The notes beneath the pieces are model-generated. The model searched no databases. It saw only the letters and a list, made by a program, of their open reading frames with translations, and was not told the DNA's origin. From Channallabes apus (taxonomy: Eukaryota > Chordata > Actinopteri > Siluriformes > Clariidae): a stretch of DNA of 64,000 bases. The position numbers were made by a program, and so were the translations under genes. Positions 24,709 to 38,439 of the stretch are shown here, in pieces. Numbering within the stretch: the first letter of the stretch is position 1; every line of letters begins with the position of its first letter. The stretch lies in contig CM060104.1 in the NCBI GenBank assembly GCA_030522415.1, forward strand, positions 13,345,229 through 13,409,228. The letters are read 5' to 3'.

Positions 24709-26095
24709 CAGGTCCTTCTCAAAAAATTAGCATATTGTGATAAAGTTCATTATTTTCTGTAATGTACTGATAAACATTAGACTTTCATATATTTTAGATT
24801 CATTACAAACAAACTGAAGTAGTTCAAGCCTTTTATTGTTTTAATATTGATGATTGTGGCATACAGCTCATGAAAACCCAAAATCCCCATCTCAAAAAAT
24901 TAGCATATCATGAAAAGGTTCTCTAAACGAGCTATTAACCTAATCATCTGAATCAACTAATTAACTCTAAACACCTGCAAAAGATTCCTGAGGCTTTTAA
25001 AAACTCCCAGCCTGGTTCATTACTCAAAACCGCATTCATGGGTAAGACTGCCGACCTGACTGCTGTCCAGAAGGCCATCACTGACACCCTCAAGCAAGAG
25101 GGTAAGACACAGAAAGACATTTCTGAACGAATAGGCTGTTCCCAGAGTGCTGTATCAAGGCACCTCAGTGGGAAGTCTGTGGGAAGGAAAAAGTGTGGCA
25201 GAAAACGCTGCACAACGAGAAGAGGTGACCGGACCCTGAGGAAGATTGTGGAGAAGGACCGATTCCAGACCTTGGGGGACCTGCGGAAGCAGTGGACTGA
25301 GTCTGGAGTAGAAACATCCAGAGCCACCGTGTACAGGCGTGTGCAGGAAATGGGCTACAGGTTAAAAATTTTGCATGTCATTCGGAAATCAAGGTGCCAG
25401 AGTCTGGAGGAAGACTGAGGAGAGGGAAATGCCAAAATGCCTGAAGTCCAGTGTCAAGTACCCACAGTCAGTGATGGTCTGGGGTGCCATGTCAGCTGCT
25501 GGTGTTGGTCCACTGTGTTTTATCAAGGGCAGGGTCAATGCAGCTAGCTCTCAATCAGGAGATTTTGGAGCACTTCATGCTTCCATCTGCTGAAAAGCTT
25601 TATGGAGATGAAGATTTCATTTTTCAGCACGACCTGGCACCTGCTCACAGTGCCAAAACCACTGGTAAATGGTTTACTGACCATGGTATTACTGTGCTCA
25701 ATTGGCCTGCCAACTCTCCTGACCTGAACCCCATAGAGAATCTGTGGGATATTGTGAAGAGAAAGTTGAGAGACACAAGACACAAGAATCTGCAAAAGGA
25801 TTCCCGACCAAGTATTGAGTGTATAACTGAACATAATTATTTGAAGGTTGACTTTTTTTGTATTAAAAACAATTTTCTTTTATTGGTCGGATGAAATATG
25901 CTAATTTTTTTGAGATAGGGATTTTGGGTTTTCATGAGCTGTATGCCACAATCATCAGTATTAAAACAATAAAAGGCTTGAACTACTTCAGTTGTGTGTA
26001 ATGAATCTAAAATATATGAAAGTCTAATGTTTATCAGTACATTACAGAAAATAATGAACTTTATCACAATATGCTAATTTTTTTAGAAGGACCTG
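24709..26095 (+). mobile_element. Tc1-like transposon, internally deleted
   Basis: This 1387-bp element has TA on both sides (24707-24708 and 26096-26097). Its ends are CAGGTCCTTCTCAAAAAATT and near-identical on the other strand. The inverted repeats of about 200 bp stay highly similar, and each contains an outer and an inner AAAAATTAGCATAT motif (IR/DR). High TIR identity suggests fairly recent movement even though the transposase is broken. Confidence 0.95.
25038..25894 (+). pseudogene. Broken Tc1-like transposase, first catalytic Asp deleted
   Basis: It starts MGKTADLTAVQKAITDTLKQ with a helix-turn-helix (KTQKDISERIGCSQSAVSRH). At about 25363 the frame jumps from GYR straight into ISFGNQGARVW-like sequence, losing the segment that should carry the first catalytic Asp (SDESKF). 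A second shift occurs near 25550 (extra bases after GCAGCTAGC). FQHDLAPAHSAKTTG and [18 protein letters not shown] keep the second Asp and the Glu. The normal C-terminus is replaced after RDTRHKNLQK (about 25785). Confidence 0.9.
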
Positions 26096-27390
26096 TATGT
26101 ATATATATATAAAACAACTCTAAAACAATAAAACACCAGCTCAGAAAAGGTTTTATAGAGCAAAATACCGTGTATACAGTATTACAATCTTTGCAATACA
26201 GATTTAGATTTCTGTCAGGTTAAATAAATAAGAGGTTAAACTCAATTTCTCATATGTGTGTATTTAATGGGACTTTATTTTAAATAATGGAAATTTAAAA
26301 AGTGTGGCAACTGAATATCCAGATTTAAATTTACCGGTTATTTAGGAATACAAAAGGTCCAAATAAAGCACTAATGTGCTGCTAATGTTATTAAATAGAT
26401 TCTGTGTTCACTAACTATACACACACTTCTAAGTTATGATTTCATATTTCAGTTTTTACCTGAAGCTATAATGAAACTCTTAAATGGAATGTCATTATAA
26501 TTTTTTTCTCATAAGCAGATTGGTATCAAAATGTATTTTAAATAGGGTGTATGACCACTTTTGTTCAAAAAGAACTAAGGTAGAAAAAATTCAAAAAAAT
26601 AATAAACCAGAACCAGTGAAGAAAAAGAGACGGCGTACACTTCCAGCAAGTGCTGTCAGGATGTTTCCATAAGAGATAGCCTCTGGCTTTGCAAAGCCTT
26701 TTCACTTCACTGTGGTGTCAGCCTAGCACTTCTCTTATATCATCTAAAGACAGAACAGGGAGCAAGAGGCTCAGATTACAGTGAGTTTAAACGGCATGGG
26801 GAATTAAACAAGTTTTTGTTCTGATAAGACCGACTGTGTGTAAAGTAAGTATTTCATGAAGTGAATTTCACTTATACAGTACACATTGCGCTGTGTGTGC
26901 GTGCATGTGTTGGGGACTGTAAAAAAAAGGCATGTTTGCTTTTTTCTTCTCTGTCTTTCTCTCTCACACACACACACACACATTTTAAGTTTTCTAATTT
27001 TCCACCGAGTATCATTACACCTTAAGTGCAAGTAAATAGTTAATTTGCTTAATTGAATTCCTCTCGTTATGACGATCTGTGCAGAGCACACTGAGACTGA
27101 GGAAAAGAGGTTATGCTTGTACGCCTTTTCAGCCCGTTCACTCTTTGTTCATCCGTTCCTGATGATAAAATTCCCCTATATGGTTTTCCTTCTCCTCAAA
27201 ACTGGTTCATTACAGGTGAATTAATTTATAGTGTATTGCATTGTGCAACACTTTCTAGTACCGAACAACAAATACTATAAACCAGAATTCCATTTAATCA
27301 GTCCCTCTGCCCCAATCTAAAGCAGGACTGGAGAGCAGAGACAACTGCTCTATTTGTTTTCCTGTGCTCCATCTGGAGGGCTGAGGATAT

Positions 27391-27415
27391 GAAAAAAAAA
27401 AAAAAAAAAAAAAAA
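27391..27415. repeat. Poly(A) run
   Basis: About 25 A residues on the plus strand. It is not attached to a recognisable retroelement, though it could be the tail of a lost one. Confidence 0.8.
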
Positions 27416-28029
27416 GCCTAATGTCTTTCTCTCTGAAACTGACATTCATCTTTGCAATAAACATTTTGGAATATTGTCTCATACACTCTGGCCTTCACAA
27501 AGAAAATAGCTGCAGTGGTGACTTTTCTGCAGTCTTTTGAAGATGGGAAGCCATTTGAATCCCAGAAAGTAGAGTAATAAAGGCACATCTTACACCTTTC
27601 TGTCTTTACAAAGAAAAATGGTTTACTTTACTGCAAATTGTATGCCATTTAAGATTTTGTCAGCAGTTTTGCTGATTATTAAAAAGATATAAAGTCCTAT
27701 TAAGTGGTGTCATGGAGACAGTTTCGCCATGTAGACGCTATTGTCCAGCATGACAGCATTCTCAGGTACTGTAGTTCTGCTTAAAATTGCTTTGAGCAGC
27801 AGTGAGACATACAACCTACAGCTGCTCACGCAGATCTGGCTTTCTAATGATGTTATTGCATCATGTACATCCTGTTTCCTGATTACCGAGACACTCTACA
27901 TCTGTTATGAAGAAGCCGGAGAAAATGCAAAACAGCAACTAACTATTCTAAAGCATGTTATTATGTAGCACCTATTAAGGATTTAAATCAAAGTTTATTA
28001 TATGACATCCTCCACTCACACACACCAGC

Positions 28030-28095
28030 ACCCAGATAAAGGCTATAAAATATCCTTTGTTAAGTGCTATATAAATAAAAATCGAATTGAAAAGA
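28030..28095 (+). mobile_element. LINE 3' end scrap (L2/Rex-type)
   Basis: CTTTGTTAAGTGCTATATAA followed by ATAAAAATCGAATTGAA resembles the short 3' tail (GTGCTATAAATAAA, then TTGAA repeats) of fish L2/Rex LINEs. Only about 60 bp. Confidence 0.45.
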
Positions 28096-31009
28096 ATAAA
28101 GATCATACAAAGTTCATTTTTCTTATTTTTTTTGTCATTAGTCATGCCCTAATACACGATGGACAGGACATTAATAGTGAGGTGCCACAACATCACCACA
28201 CCTCTATGGTCTCCCATCATCGCGCAAATACGACAGGCCAACCCTATGAAACCAGCAGATCATCTCCTCACTGTTTACTGTTTAATCTCACTCTGGAAGA
28301 CACAAATGAGTTTTAGGTCTTTAAAGGTAGCTTTTCCAATTAAAAAAGAACCACATTCTGTCAGGCATATAAATGGCCATGCTTTTAACTGTGTGCTTGC
28401 TTGCATGGGTGATCAGGACTTGAATGGAGCCTTTACCAGAGTGCTTAACTAGCAGAAAGCACAGTGGCGTGACTAAGACGCTGTGTCAGAAGGACTAATA
28501 GCCTTAAACACTCTGGTGCATCTGATGCTTCCCCCCCTCCCCCCCAGTCATATAATGAAGAAAATAAGCAATCTGAATATTAGACAATGTGAGCTGCATT
28601 TCAAAGGACATTAATGATACTCTTTAGAGTCTTTGGTTGGTATTCAGTATTCAGAGGTTGAGACATTGCTTTGTATCCGAAATTCAAAAGTCACTATTTC
28701 ATAAAGAAATCCTTATTGAAATAGTGAAGAGTTAGGCACGTGCTGAAATAGAATCTCCAGATGTCCTCTTCAGAATGTTTGCCACTTGTTTTTTGTATAA
28801 GGTGTCTTGCATCTTATCCCCCAAAGGAAGCGCTTAAACAATTCGGATTGTAGAAGCTGATTGTGCAAAACTAAGATATGCGTAAATTCCTCAATATGTC
28901 CAATCCTCACTACATGCATGTTAACTTAATTTTAAATAGCTCAAGTTGTTCAGAGACTCCAGCTTAATTATGACGCTCTATATAATGCAGACCAAAGACA
29001 ATGTATGTTCTAGCCCAGCTTTCAGGCAATATGGTCTAAAATTGAGCAATGGACATTTCCACTGGTTACGTTTCATCTGCTTCAAATATCATGCCGATAA
29101 TAAAGTAGGGTTGAAATAATACTACTCAGTTTCAATGCAGTGACACGGAACAACGATTCTCTTGATAATATAGTCCCACTTTACCACTGTGCACTGCCCT
29201 ATTCTCCTATATATATATATATACTGTGTGTGTATGTGTGTGTGTTGTATCTGTGTAGCTGAGATCTGTGTTTAGATGAAGTAGGATTGACGTTTCAGGC
29301 ATTCAGAGACGATAACCAATCTAATGATCTCTAATGGCACTGACTAAATGGAGACTGACCAGATTTTGTTGTTGACACCATGTCCTAGACACTTCCTAGA
29401 AGCTTAATTCAGTCACCTTGACACCGGGTTAAACAATGAATATGAATATGAAAAAATATCATGAATAAACAACAAAGACTCATAAATGACCTATAAAACT
29501 CGATTTAAATAATTACATTTAGGCTGAGACAGAGTTTTATATCTTAAACAGGACAAAGAGCTGCTTGGGTCTGTGGTAAAGAGACACAAAGCTAAAAGAC
29601 AAGAGTGTTGAAGTGCAACAAAACATAGCAGGGTCCCAAGGGAGCAGTCTATAAAAATAAGACGAAAAGAGGAACAAGAAAGAATGAAATGAGGAAGGTG
29701 GGTGGCAGCACGCTAGCTCTGCTCCCAAAATCAACATGATGGCTTCTGTCTGCAGGCTAACTCTTCTCCAGGGACACCTGCCTTGCCAGCTACCTTAGGG
29801 CGAGACTGGAGGGCTGAGAGTCATTAATCGTGCCTCATGTGTCTGCTCACACACCATGTGACGGCACTTCTCTGCTCTGCACTGCAATGCCATAATCAGA
29901 AAAAAAAACATAATTACAGCTGAACACAACCACACTGGGACATATATTACTGTCATTTCTGTTTCGGTTTGTGTCACTTTGGCCTCATGGAATCAGACCC
30001 TTTTAAATGTCTTTGGAACTACAGTACTGTAGTAACGCAGAAGATGCATTCTGGCCTAACAGGCCATCAAGGCTAACAGACGGTATACATATTGACAACC
30101 GTAATGCATTGAAGTCAATAAATGGAGCGCCAGCAGGTAATTTAAAGATGTTAGTTGCATTTGCACTAGACAAGTGGTGTCGTGAGACCTTGGGCAGTGT
30201 GTTGGAGAGCCATGCACCAGGGCTTTTGCCGTGGGTCAGCCCTATGGCAAAATGCTCTGGCCTGGCCTGTGAAGAAGTGATACAGCCCACCCCAGGCTAT
30301 ATTCTTGCCAAACCCAGCTGCTGGAACAGTGCTTCAGTAACAGACATGCCCAAATCCCTCCCATAGCATGTGGACTGAGTCAGTGCCAAAGCCCAGTCCC
30401 CCCTTCCAAATCAGACCCTTTCAGCCACCAAACTGAGGAATAGGCAAGCGGACAAGGGATTAAAGGGGCTTCGCATGCAGAGCAACAGCTAGAGAGCTTT
30501 CTTCACATACCCAAGATCTGGGATGTGATGGAGCCAAGTCACTACAGAGAAAACTCGTAGCCAAAAATGACACCACATGCTCTTGCCCACTCACTCTGGA
30601 GTGTTCACCAGATATCATGTGCAACTCTGAGCAAGAATATTGCAGATGATATCATATCATACACACCCTAATATTAATGCATCTGACTGTAGCAAAATGA
30701 GATTGAGACAAATGAGAATAAGACCACAACAAAACCATGCAAATTAATAACATGTAGTAGTGACGACCTCATGATTTTCTTCAATGACCAAACTGAAAAT
30801 ATCAGAAAACAAATTCCATTTTAAAGGCTGACAATTTGATGCCCATTAACTCATCAAAATCATCAACTTCTTTACTACAGTAGATCCCACAGATTTTCTT
30901 CAAACAGATAATACTAGAAATAACTGCACCATCTGCAAACCATGCAAATCTTTTTCAATTGTCAATTATTAAACATCTGATTAGGAAACCTGGCCCAATA
31001 TATGTTAAT

Positions 31010-31760
31010 ATGAAATCTCACCTTTATCTCCAAGATCCTAAAAAAGATATAACAAGGCAGTTACAGTCATCCCTACGTACATACATGAAATGCATCAGAC
31101 AGGATTTAGACCTCACTCACTGACTGCGCTGGGGCGGGAAAATCTCTAATGACTAATTAGACAACTGATCATATTATTTTCCTTATTAGATTAGAAAATG
31201 TTGTAGGAGTTATGGGAAGTGCCTTCTCCTGCCTCATGTCTTATTTGTCTGATCGCTATCAGGTAAATAGATGTAAATGGTGATTTCTATACAAATGGTA
31301 ATAAAATATTTGTTGTCCTACAAGGTTCTGGTTAAGGTTCACTGCTTTTTACTTGCTCTAGGTAATATCATTCATAAACATGGTATTAGTTTCCACTGTT
31401 ATGCTGAGGTTAACAGTATATTTCAGATGAGGAACACTACAGTAGGTATAAGTACTGGTACTAGGACCAGATGCAACTTGAAGTAAGATTTCAGATCACA
31501 GTAACTCTGGATGGCCTTTCTGTTCCATCCTGTGTAGCAGTTAAAGACAATGATGTCATTATAGCTTTCTGAGTTTCTTTTTTTAAGCTCAGAAAAAAGC
31601 TGTAGAAAATATTACAAGAATAGCCTTTTTTTATCTCAGAACCATTTCTAAGTAATATAATGTCAATACAAGATGCAGAAAAACTAGTACATACTTCTGT
31701 TACTTCTAGTCTGTCTGCCAATTTGTCTGCATGTATGTCCATCCAGATTTTGTCACAGAA
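31010..31760 (+). pseudogene. Decayed LINE reverse transcriptase fragment
   Basis: Short collinear RT pieces appear across changing frames: LTFISKILKKI, HQTGFRPHSLTAL, VVGVMGSAFSCLMSYLSDRY, GNIIHKHGISFHCYAEV, then AFFYLRTISK. The YAEV sits where a non-LTR RT has YADD, so the catalytic aspartates are gone. The order (fingers, palm, YXDD, thumb) is that of CR1/L2/Rex-like LINEs. Many stops and shifts show an old copy. Confidence 0.8.
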
Positions 31761-32524
31761 TTAGGAAAAACTGGCTAGACAGAATTTAATGAAAAAGTTA
31801 GACCTGTCCCATAAATACAATTTTAATGTTGAATAGAAGTGAAGTTATAAGCAGTTACTGTATGTGCCAGATTACAACACATCATCTAGAACTTTTTTGG
31901 ACAAATATAACGCTTTTTCCCTTGGGGTGGGCATGACTATATGCATCACTCAACAGAGCAAATCCACACGACAGTTTACTGTGCATACACAGAGTATACA
32001 GAAGACACAAAAATGACTGTACTGCACCTACAGTCACCCAAATTCTCAAGAAACACAAAAAGAAGGTAAGTACACTATGAAAATTGAACCTTCAAAGATG
32101 TCTCATATGTTCCGAAACTGTGGTGTTAATAAAAAGCAGTAATGTAAAGTGTCACTATGAGAAGAAACACGGGTCATTAAAGTAAACCTATGCGCAGTAT
32201 TCTGAGGTGAGGACATGTAAAATAACCGAACCAAGAGCCCATTTTTATGCAGTAAAATCAAATGTGGGCTTCAACCTGAAATAATAAAATCACTGATTAC
32301 ATTAAAGCAAACCAGCTAATTTTTAGCTTTAATATTTTAACTACTTCTACAAACTCTTCTCTCATTCATGACAGGTACTTACGCCAGTGACCTATTGACC
32401 CAAATGACTTAACCACAGAACCTGAGTGATGTGTTGGTATTTTATGATCCACCATGCCTACTTTAATCAAAAGGTGCAGGGTATTTGTTGTTATATTGTA
32501 TATAAAAAGGACTACATCTCTTCC

Positions 32525-32645
32525 TGTACTTGATGGGTTTCCTCCAGGTTCTGAAATTTCCTCCCACAGTCATGTGGATTACGCTAGTTGGTGTTCCAAA
32601 ATTGTCTATAGTGTGTGAATCTGCGTGTGAACGTTGACCAGAGGT
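32525..32645 (+). mobile_element. Diverged V-type SINE fragment
   Basis: CTTGATGGGTTTCCTCCAGG, TTTCCTCCCACAGTCATG and GTGTTCCAAAATTGTC resemble the V-core and following segment of the SINE at 11388. It sits between the two halves of the LINE remnant and probably inserted into it. Confidence 0.7.
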
Positions 32646-32744
32646 CCTACCACAGTTGTACAAAATGGGAATAAAATACAATGGTCACCATTGGCTTCAT
32701 GGTCACTAGTTGGACTACAGAGGTTCCTACATGAATGGATGGAA

Positions 32745-32925
32745 AGACAACATTGACTACATCTTTGCCTTACAAAGCTCCACAGTTATGGGATAGACTT
32801 CCAATTAGTGTTCAGGATAAAGACACAGTCTTAAACAGTCTAAAGTCCTAGAGTTTAAGTCTAGGCTAAAAACATATTTGTATAATCAAGACTTTTGTGA
32901 AAAGCTTCTCCTTAGCTAAGGGTCA
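32745..32925 (+). pseudogene. LINE ORF C-terminal fragment
   Basis: The plus strand reads LWDRLPISVQDKDTVLNSLK and, after a small shift, EFKSRLKTYLYNQDF. This is the common C-terminal tail of CR1/L2/Rex-like LINE polyproteins (LWNxLP...F...LKTYLF). It is probably the downstream part of the RT remnant at 31010-31760. Confidence 0.75.
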
Positions 32926-33180
32926 GAATGGGGTTATGGTGAACGAGTTTGTTTGAATTGTGTCTTCTCCTAGTCTCATGAGTTCACACAGGTTTGTTGA
33001 CAGTAAAGTGACTGAATGCCCTACTTACAAGGCAGCCCTCACGTCTGTGTTCCCTTCGGGCTCTCCCTTTCAGTTATGCTCGTCCTTCATGCAGTCTGCA
33101 CAAAATATGCATTTACCTTATTTGTTATTTGACTGTTACCAAACCTAATTTTCTCTCTTTCAATTGTTTACTGATGGATT

Positions 33181-33300
<120 letters not shown>

Positions 33301-35192
33301 ATAATCATTCATTATATCACAATTCCACTGAATCAAAAATTAAGAAACACTGGCTAACCAGATTTCAAAGTAGAATTCACAGATACTGTACGGTCTTGAA
33401 TCCCTGACTCTCTTTTTGTTATGGGATTTGCATTTTTTTTTTTGTCTTAGTTACACTGGTGGAAATCCTAGTCCAACTTTATCAATAATTAAAATATATT
33501 ATTGAGTTCCTATCAAATATCGCATCTTTATCCAATGTAATCCAAACTTCAATAACTCAAAAACAAGTACGGTATAAATAATTTAAAATAGAACCTAATT
33601 TGTTCTGTCTTTCATGGTTAAAGTGATCCCTGGTTGAAAAACTATTTGGGACACAATGTTATACTGTAGAAACTATGAATAAACATCACTTCAACAGTAG
33701 AGCAGATGTTTGAGAGGAGATAATATTAAGGCACAGGCAGTTAAAATGGCCATCTGTTTTCATTCTGACAGTTTAGTTTAAAAAAAAAAAAACTCGAGTT
33801 GGATTCAGGAACAAGGAGGGATCGTGCTGTAGGGTTAGCTTGAAAAGGAAGTCACGGTGGTTATGCTGAGGGTCACTGCTTACACTCTAGTCTACTGCTT
33901 GCTTCCCACCAAGAGCTGCCATTCACAGAGCTCTCCTGTGAGACACTGTGACAGTCGGGTCCATCAACATAAGGCTGAGCCGAGGTCTTTAGAGACAGGA
34001 AAGGCAGTTCCGTATCTGTCTTTCAATCTTGCAGCAGTTTTAACCCTCTCGTTTATACACCAAACCCATTAGGACCCAATGCACAGAATAGTTAAGCAGC
34101 TAAATGAATGAACCACTTCGAGGAAAAATAACTTTGTTGGGTCATAATGTAAAATTACTAATAGCATCCATATTACATAGACACAGAATACGGGAAATTT
34201 CCCCAAATCTTTTTTTTTTATTTTTTTTATCCATTTACTAAAGGGGTCTTTCGATAATGAACCTGGGGAGTCCATCCCTGAGTGTTTTCTAAATCTGGCA
34301 AAGATTAACTCTCACAGTAAATCAAACAGAAGCTAAAGTAATTAGTAAAGAGAGAAATTATGCTAATCAGCCTGAGGAGCTTGTTAGGTCATTTTCATTA
34401 TGCATGTTAAGCCTTGACTTGGGGCAGGGTTTCTCCAAAGGAAGATTAATTATGTACAATGAGAAAAGTTGGAGAAATAGATTTCATACACAGTGCTCAC
34501 AAGCACCTCACAAGCACCTCCTTTATCAGGCCACAAAAATCACCAGATTAAATGTCCATGTCTCTTTGCTTTGAACATACAATAGAACAGGTTGCAGAAT
34601 TAGATGTTAATCTGAGCATAAAGAGACAAACACATCCAAACAAACCACAAATGTCGAAGCAAATGTGTAACTTGTAAAAGCCTCACTTAATTTCCTTGCA
34701 GCGGGTGATCTCTCCGCAATCTCCAGACTCACCGGACTGTTCACCGCAGCCTCACATACAGTAGAAAATGAATCCATCTCAAAGTTCCTGACTCTTTGTT
34801 TCGACTAGGAGTGATTCATCATTATCTCTGGTCCATAAGTTGCACTGTGGCAGGCTGGTACCAAGGCATAGGACCATAAATCCTACGAACGAATGAAGCT
34901 ATCAATCACATATTTATAGACTCTTTCAGTATGTCAATGTGCACTAGTCACTGCCTGACTGTCATTTGTATAATGAATCAATTTTTTACATTCAATTGAA
35001 AATATATTATTTCCTTACTAGATGAAGACTAGCTAAAACCACAGAAGTTCAAAAAGATATTTCAGACTGCCAAGTCAGTGGTTTAATTGAAAAAACACAT
35101 ATTTTTGTGAAGTGATTTTACCTTACCTCTGTACGGACAAGTAAAGACTGATTACTCAATAAAGCAGAGTTACTCAGTTTGTCTGCGTATGT

Positions 35193-35207
35193 CCGTGTGT
35201 GTGTGTG

Positions 35208-35265
<58 letters not shown>

Positions 35266-35275
35266 CGCGTGTGCA

Positions 35276-35350
<75 letters not shown>

Positions 35351-35366
35351 GTTCGTGTGTGTGTTT
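35193..35366. repeat. (TG)n array
   Basis: About 170 bp of nearly pure TG with a few C and A interruptions (TGCGTG, TATGCGCGTGTGCATG). Open frames through it are meaningless. Confidence 0.97.
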
Positions 35367-35465
35367 TTATATTTCAGTGTGGACCAAATGTCCCCACTAA
35401 TGTTCCCGTGAGAAACACTTTTTTTGTGTGTGTTGAAGGTCCTCAGAAAGATAGTAAGACAAATG

Positions 35466-35614
<149 letters not shown>

Positions 35615-36323
35615 ACACATATGTTGGCCGGGGACTGAGTCAGCTAATCTATACTCTTTCAGCTGTTAATTGACTGTGTTTAAAAATGCCAAGAGGGAGA
35701 AAATTTACTTCGTTGCAACTCTCACTTCTTAAATCTCAATACTGCTCTCTCTCACAGTATCCAAATCAAAGCCTGCAATCAAAGACTTATCAATTTAGCT
35801 GAACATACGCAATCGAAACTGAAAGGTCTTCCATACTTCTGTAAGCCATGTCACTTTTTTTTTATAACCTGCAGCAGTTATTTGGCAGCTTTTCTCTGTT
35901 TTCCTCTCTCGGTGTCTCTGGTGAGTTCAGGACTTGGCGCTGTTCCCAGATCAGAGAGGCAGTGTTGAGTGAGAGCTGTGGAGAAGTCATTATTGCCAGC
36001 ATGCTGCTATCAGACAGCGTTTAGATCACTGAGGCAGAGGCCCTGCTTATCACACGAGGTTCAGAATTCAGCACACCCCCGGAGGTTGTGTATTCAGGTC
36101 CTCAGGGAAATGCTGTGTTTCACTACAAACCCGATTATTGCATCAGAAACCTTAGCATCAATTATACAATAAAGACCACTACTATTTCCTCAATTGAATT
36201 TCTTTAACATCTAGCTTCAATACCCCTCTGAAGAAAAATATTTTGGACAATGCATATACCAGAGAATTTATATAGAATGTAATAGTAATTATATATATTT
36301 TTAAAATAATAACAGTGTTATTA

Positions 36324-36599
<276 letters not shown>

Positions 36600-36704
36600 T
36601 TATAAGAATGTAACCAAATATATAACCAAATATGAATACACTGCTCGGAGTGAACACATAATCTGTTCTAAATCAATACAAATACACATAAAATTATTGC
36701 TTCT

Positions 36705-36710
36705 GTGGAT

Positions 36711-36741
<31 letters not shown>

Positions 36742-36742
36742 T
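36705..36742. repeat. (ATTT)n microsatellite
   Basis: About nine ATTT units, 170 bp upstream of exon 6 on the transcribed strand. Confidence 0.93.
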
Positions 36743-37944
36743 TAAGAAGCCTTGGCAGTAATGTCCACAGAGCATCTGGTTAAGACTGGAGGTGTGTATT
36801 GGCAATGGAATTTCATGGGAAAAATGTTGGAGAAACCTACTTTACAAGGAAACTTGTTAGAAAATGTTATAAACAAAACTAAAAACTGTGAAAGCAGAGT
36901 TAATAATAAAAAAAATAATAAAATAAAAAAACAGTCCAATGCATATTTCTATTGAATAAAATGGTCATGCCCACTTTGAATGTGTGTAAGGATATGATAA
37001 AAGATGTGACTATTTGGAGATCTACACAGTTACAATTAGAAGACCTTAATATAATAGAAAAGATGTTATCGTGAAGAGGGAACAATCAGAATGTACTGTA
37101 TATGTGCTGCTACATGACCTTATTATTTAATACTGTATACACCATCCTCTGTTCTCTTTAATTGTACCTCTCTCTTTCTCTCTCTCTCTCTCTCTGTCTC
37201 TGCCTGTCGTTCACTCTCGGCAAGCACAGACGGGGAACTGATAGCAGTTAGAGGAAGAAAATCTGGCAGAAAATGGAGTCCATATGCAGCCTCTCTGTAG
37301 CACGGTTGTTCACTCTGTTGGGTGAATTAAGCTCACAGTTCTGAGTTTTCTATCTGCCAAGTTCTCTATTGGCAAAACTAATTATGTGGCTGTCAGACAC
37401 GTTCAATCATCATTCATATCCTTTCTCTTTTTACAACTTTTTTTTTTTAAATATGGCTGTCCATGTTGATCATAAAAGCTTTATCTGGTGTTTATTTCAC
37501 ATACAATAACACAACACTGCCACTTCTTAGCAGGTGAATGCATTGTCATTTTTTCCCTTACGAGATATTTCATAATCAGTGCAAGTCAGAGGGCTCGGAG
37601 GGTTTTAATTTGCTGGGAAATGGGCAGCGCAGAAAATGGCAAGTGCAGACTTTTCACTGATATATATGAGATATGGCCCTAATCAAAATTTAATTTTAAT
37701 AATGTGTAAGTCATGAAAATAGGGCAGAAGGGAAAAGAAACAGAGACGAGTGAAAAGAAGATTAGGGAGCGATGGGGAGATGAAGACAAGTAGCAAGAGG
37801 ACTTGTCAAAATTTCAGGGAGGGAGAAGCCCTCTAGGCCATGGGCCATGTCAGCTACAAAAGCACTGAGTGTTAGCATAGTTTTCTCTAATCTCTCTTCC
37901 TCTGTGTGTTGTAGCTACTTCTCATCAGTGACTTCACTCACTCC

Positions 37945-38277
37945 CCATCAATCATTCTCTGTACTGCTTATCCTGTAAAGGGTCACAGGAGGCCTGGAGC
38001 CTATCCCGGGGGACTCGGAGCACTGGGCAGGGTACACCCTGGATGGGGTGCCAATATATCACAAGCACACAATCACACACTACGGGGAAATTTGGAAATG
38101 CCAGTTAGCCTAACATGCATATCTTTCAACAGTGTGAGGAAACGAGAATACAGGGAGGAAACCCATCAAGCACAGGGAGAACATGAAAAGTCCACAAAAA
38201 CAAACACGAGGTGGGACTCGAAGTCTTAACAATGGAAGTGTGATGCCACAACGCTAACAACTCTGCCACCGTGCCGA
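37945..38277 (-). mobile_element. Old full-length V-type SINE
   Basis: On the minus strand it starts GTCGGCACGGTGGCAGAGTT and includes the V-core, GCACCCCATCCAGGGTG and a GGATAAGCAGTACAGAGAATG end. It is clearly more diverged than the other copies (for example ACAGTGTGAGGAAACG replaces the usual core), and I see no certain target duplication. Confidence 0.85.
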
Positions 38278-38439
38278 CACATCTACTGTATAGTGACATC
38301 AATCTTGTAAAGTGGTTATAATATTAGATGGGAGGGCTAAAATGTCAGAAAAACTATTAGAAACACATAATCACACACACACATACACACACACAAATAC
38401 GCACATTTAAAAGCAGACAGGCAACTGCATAATTTTGCA

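Noticed and set aside
30007..30366. A 119-codon open frame (plus strand), also open on the minus strand
   Set aside because: No recognisable domain, no splice or promoter support, and both strands open by composition. Not called without homology or RNA evidence.
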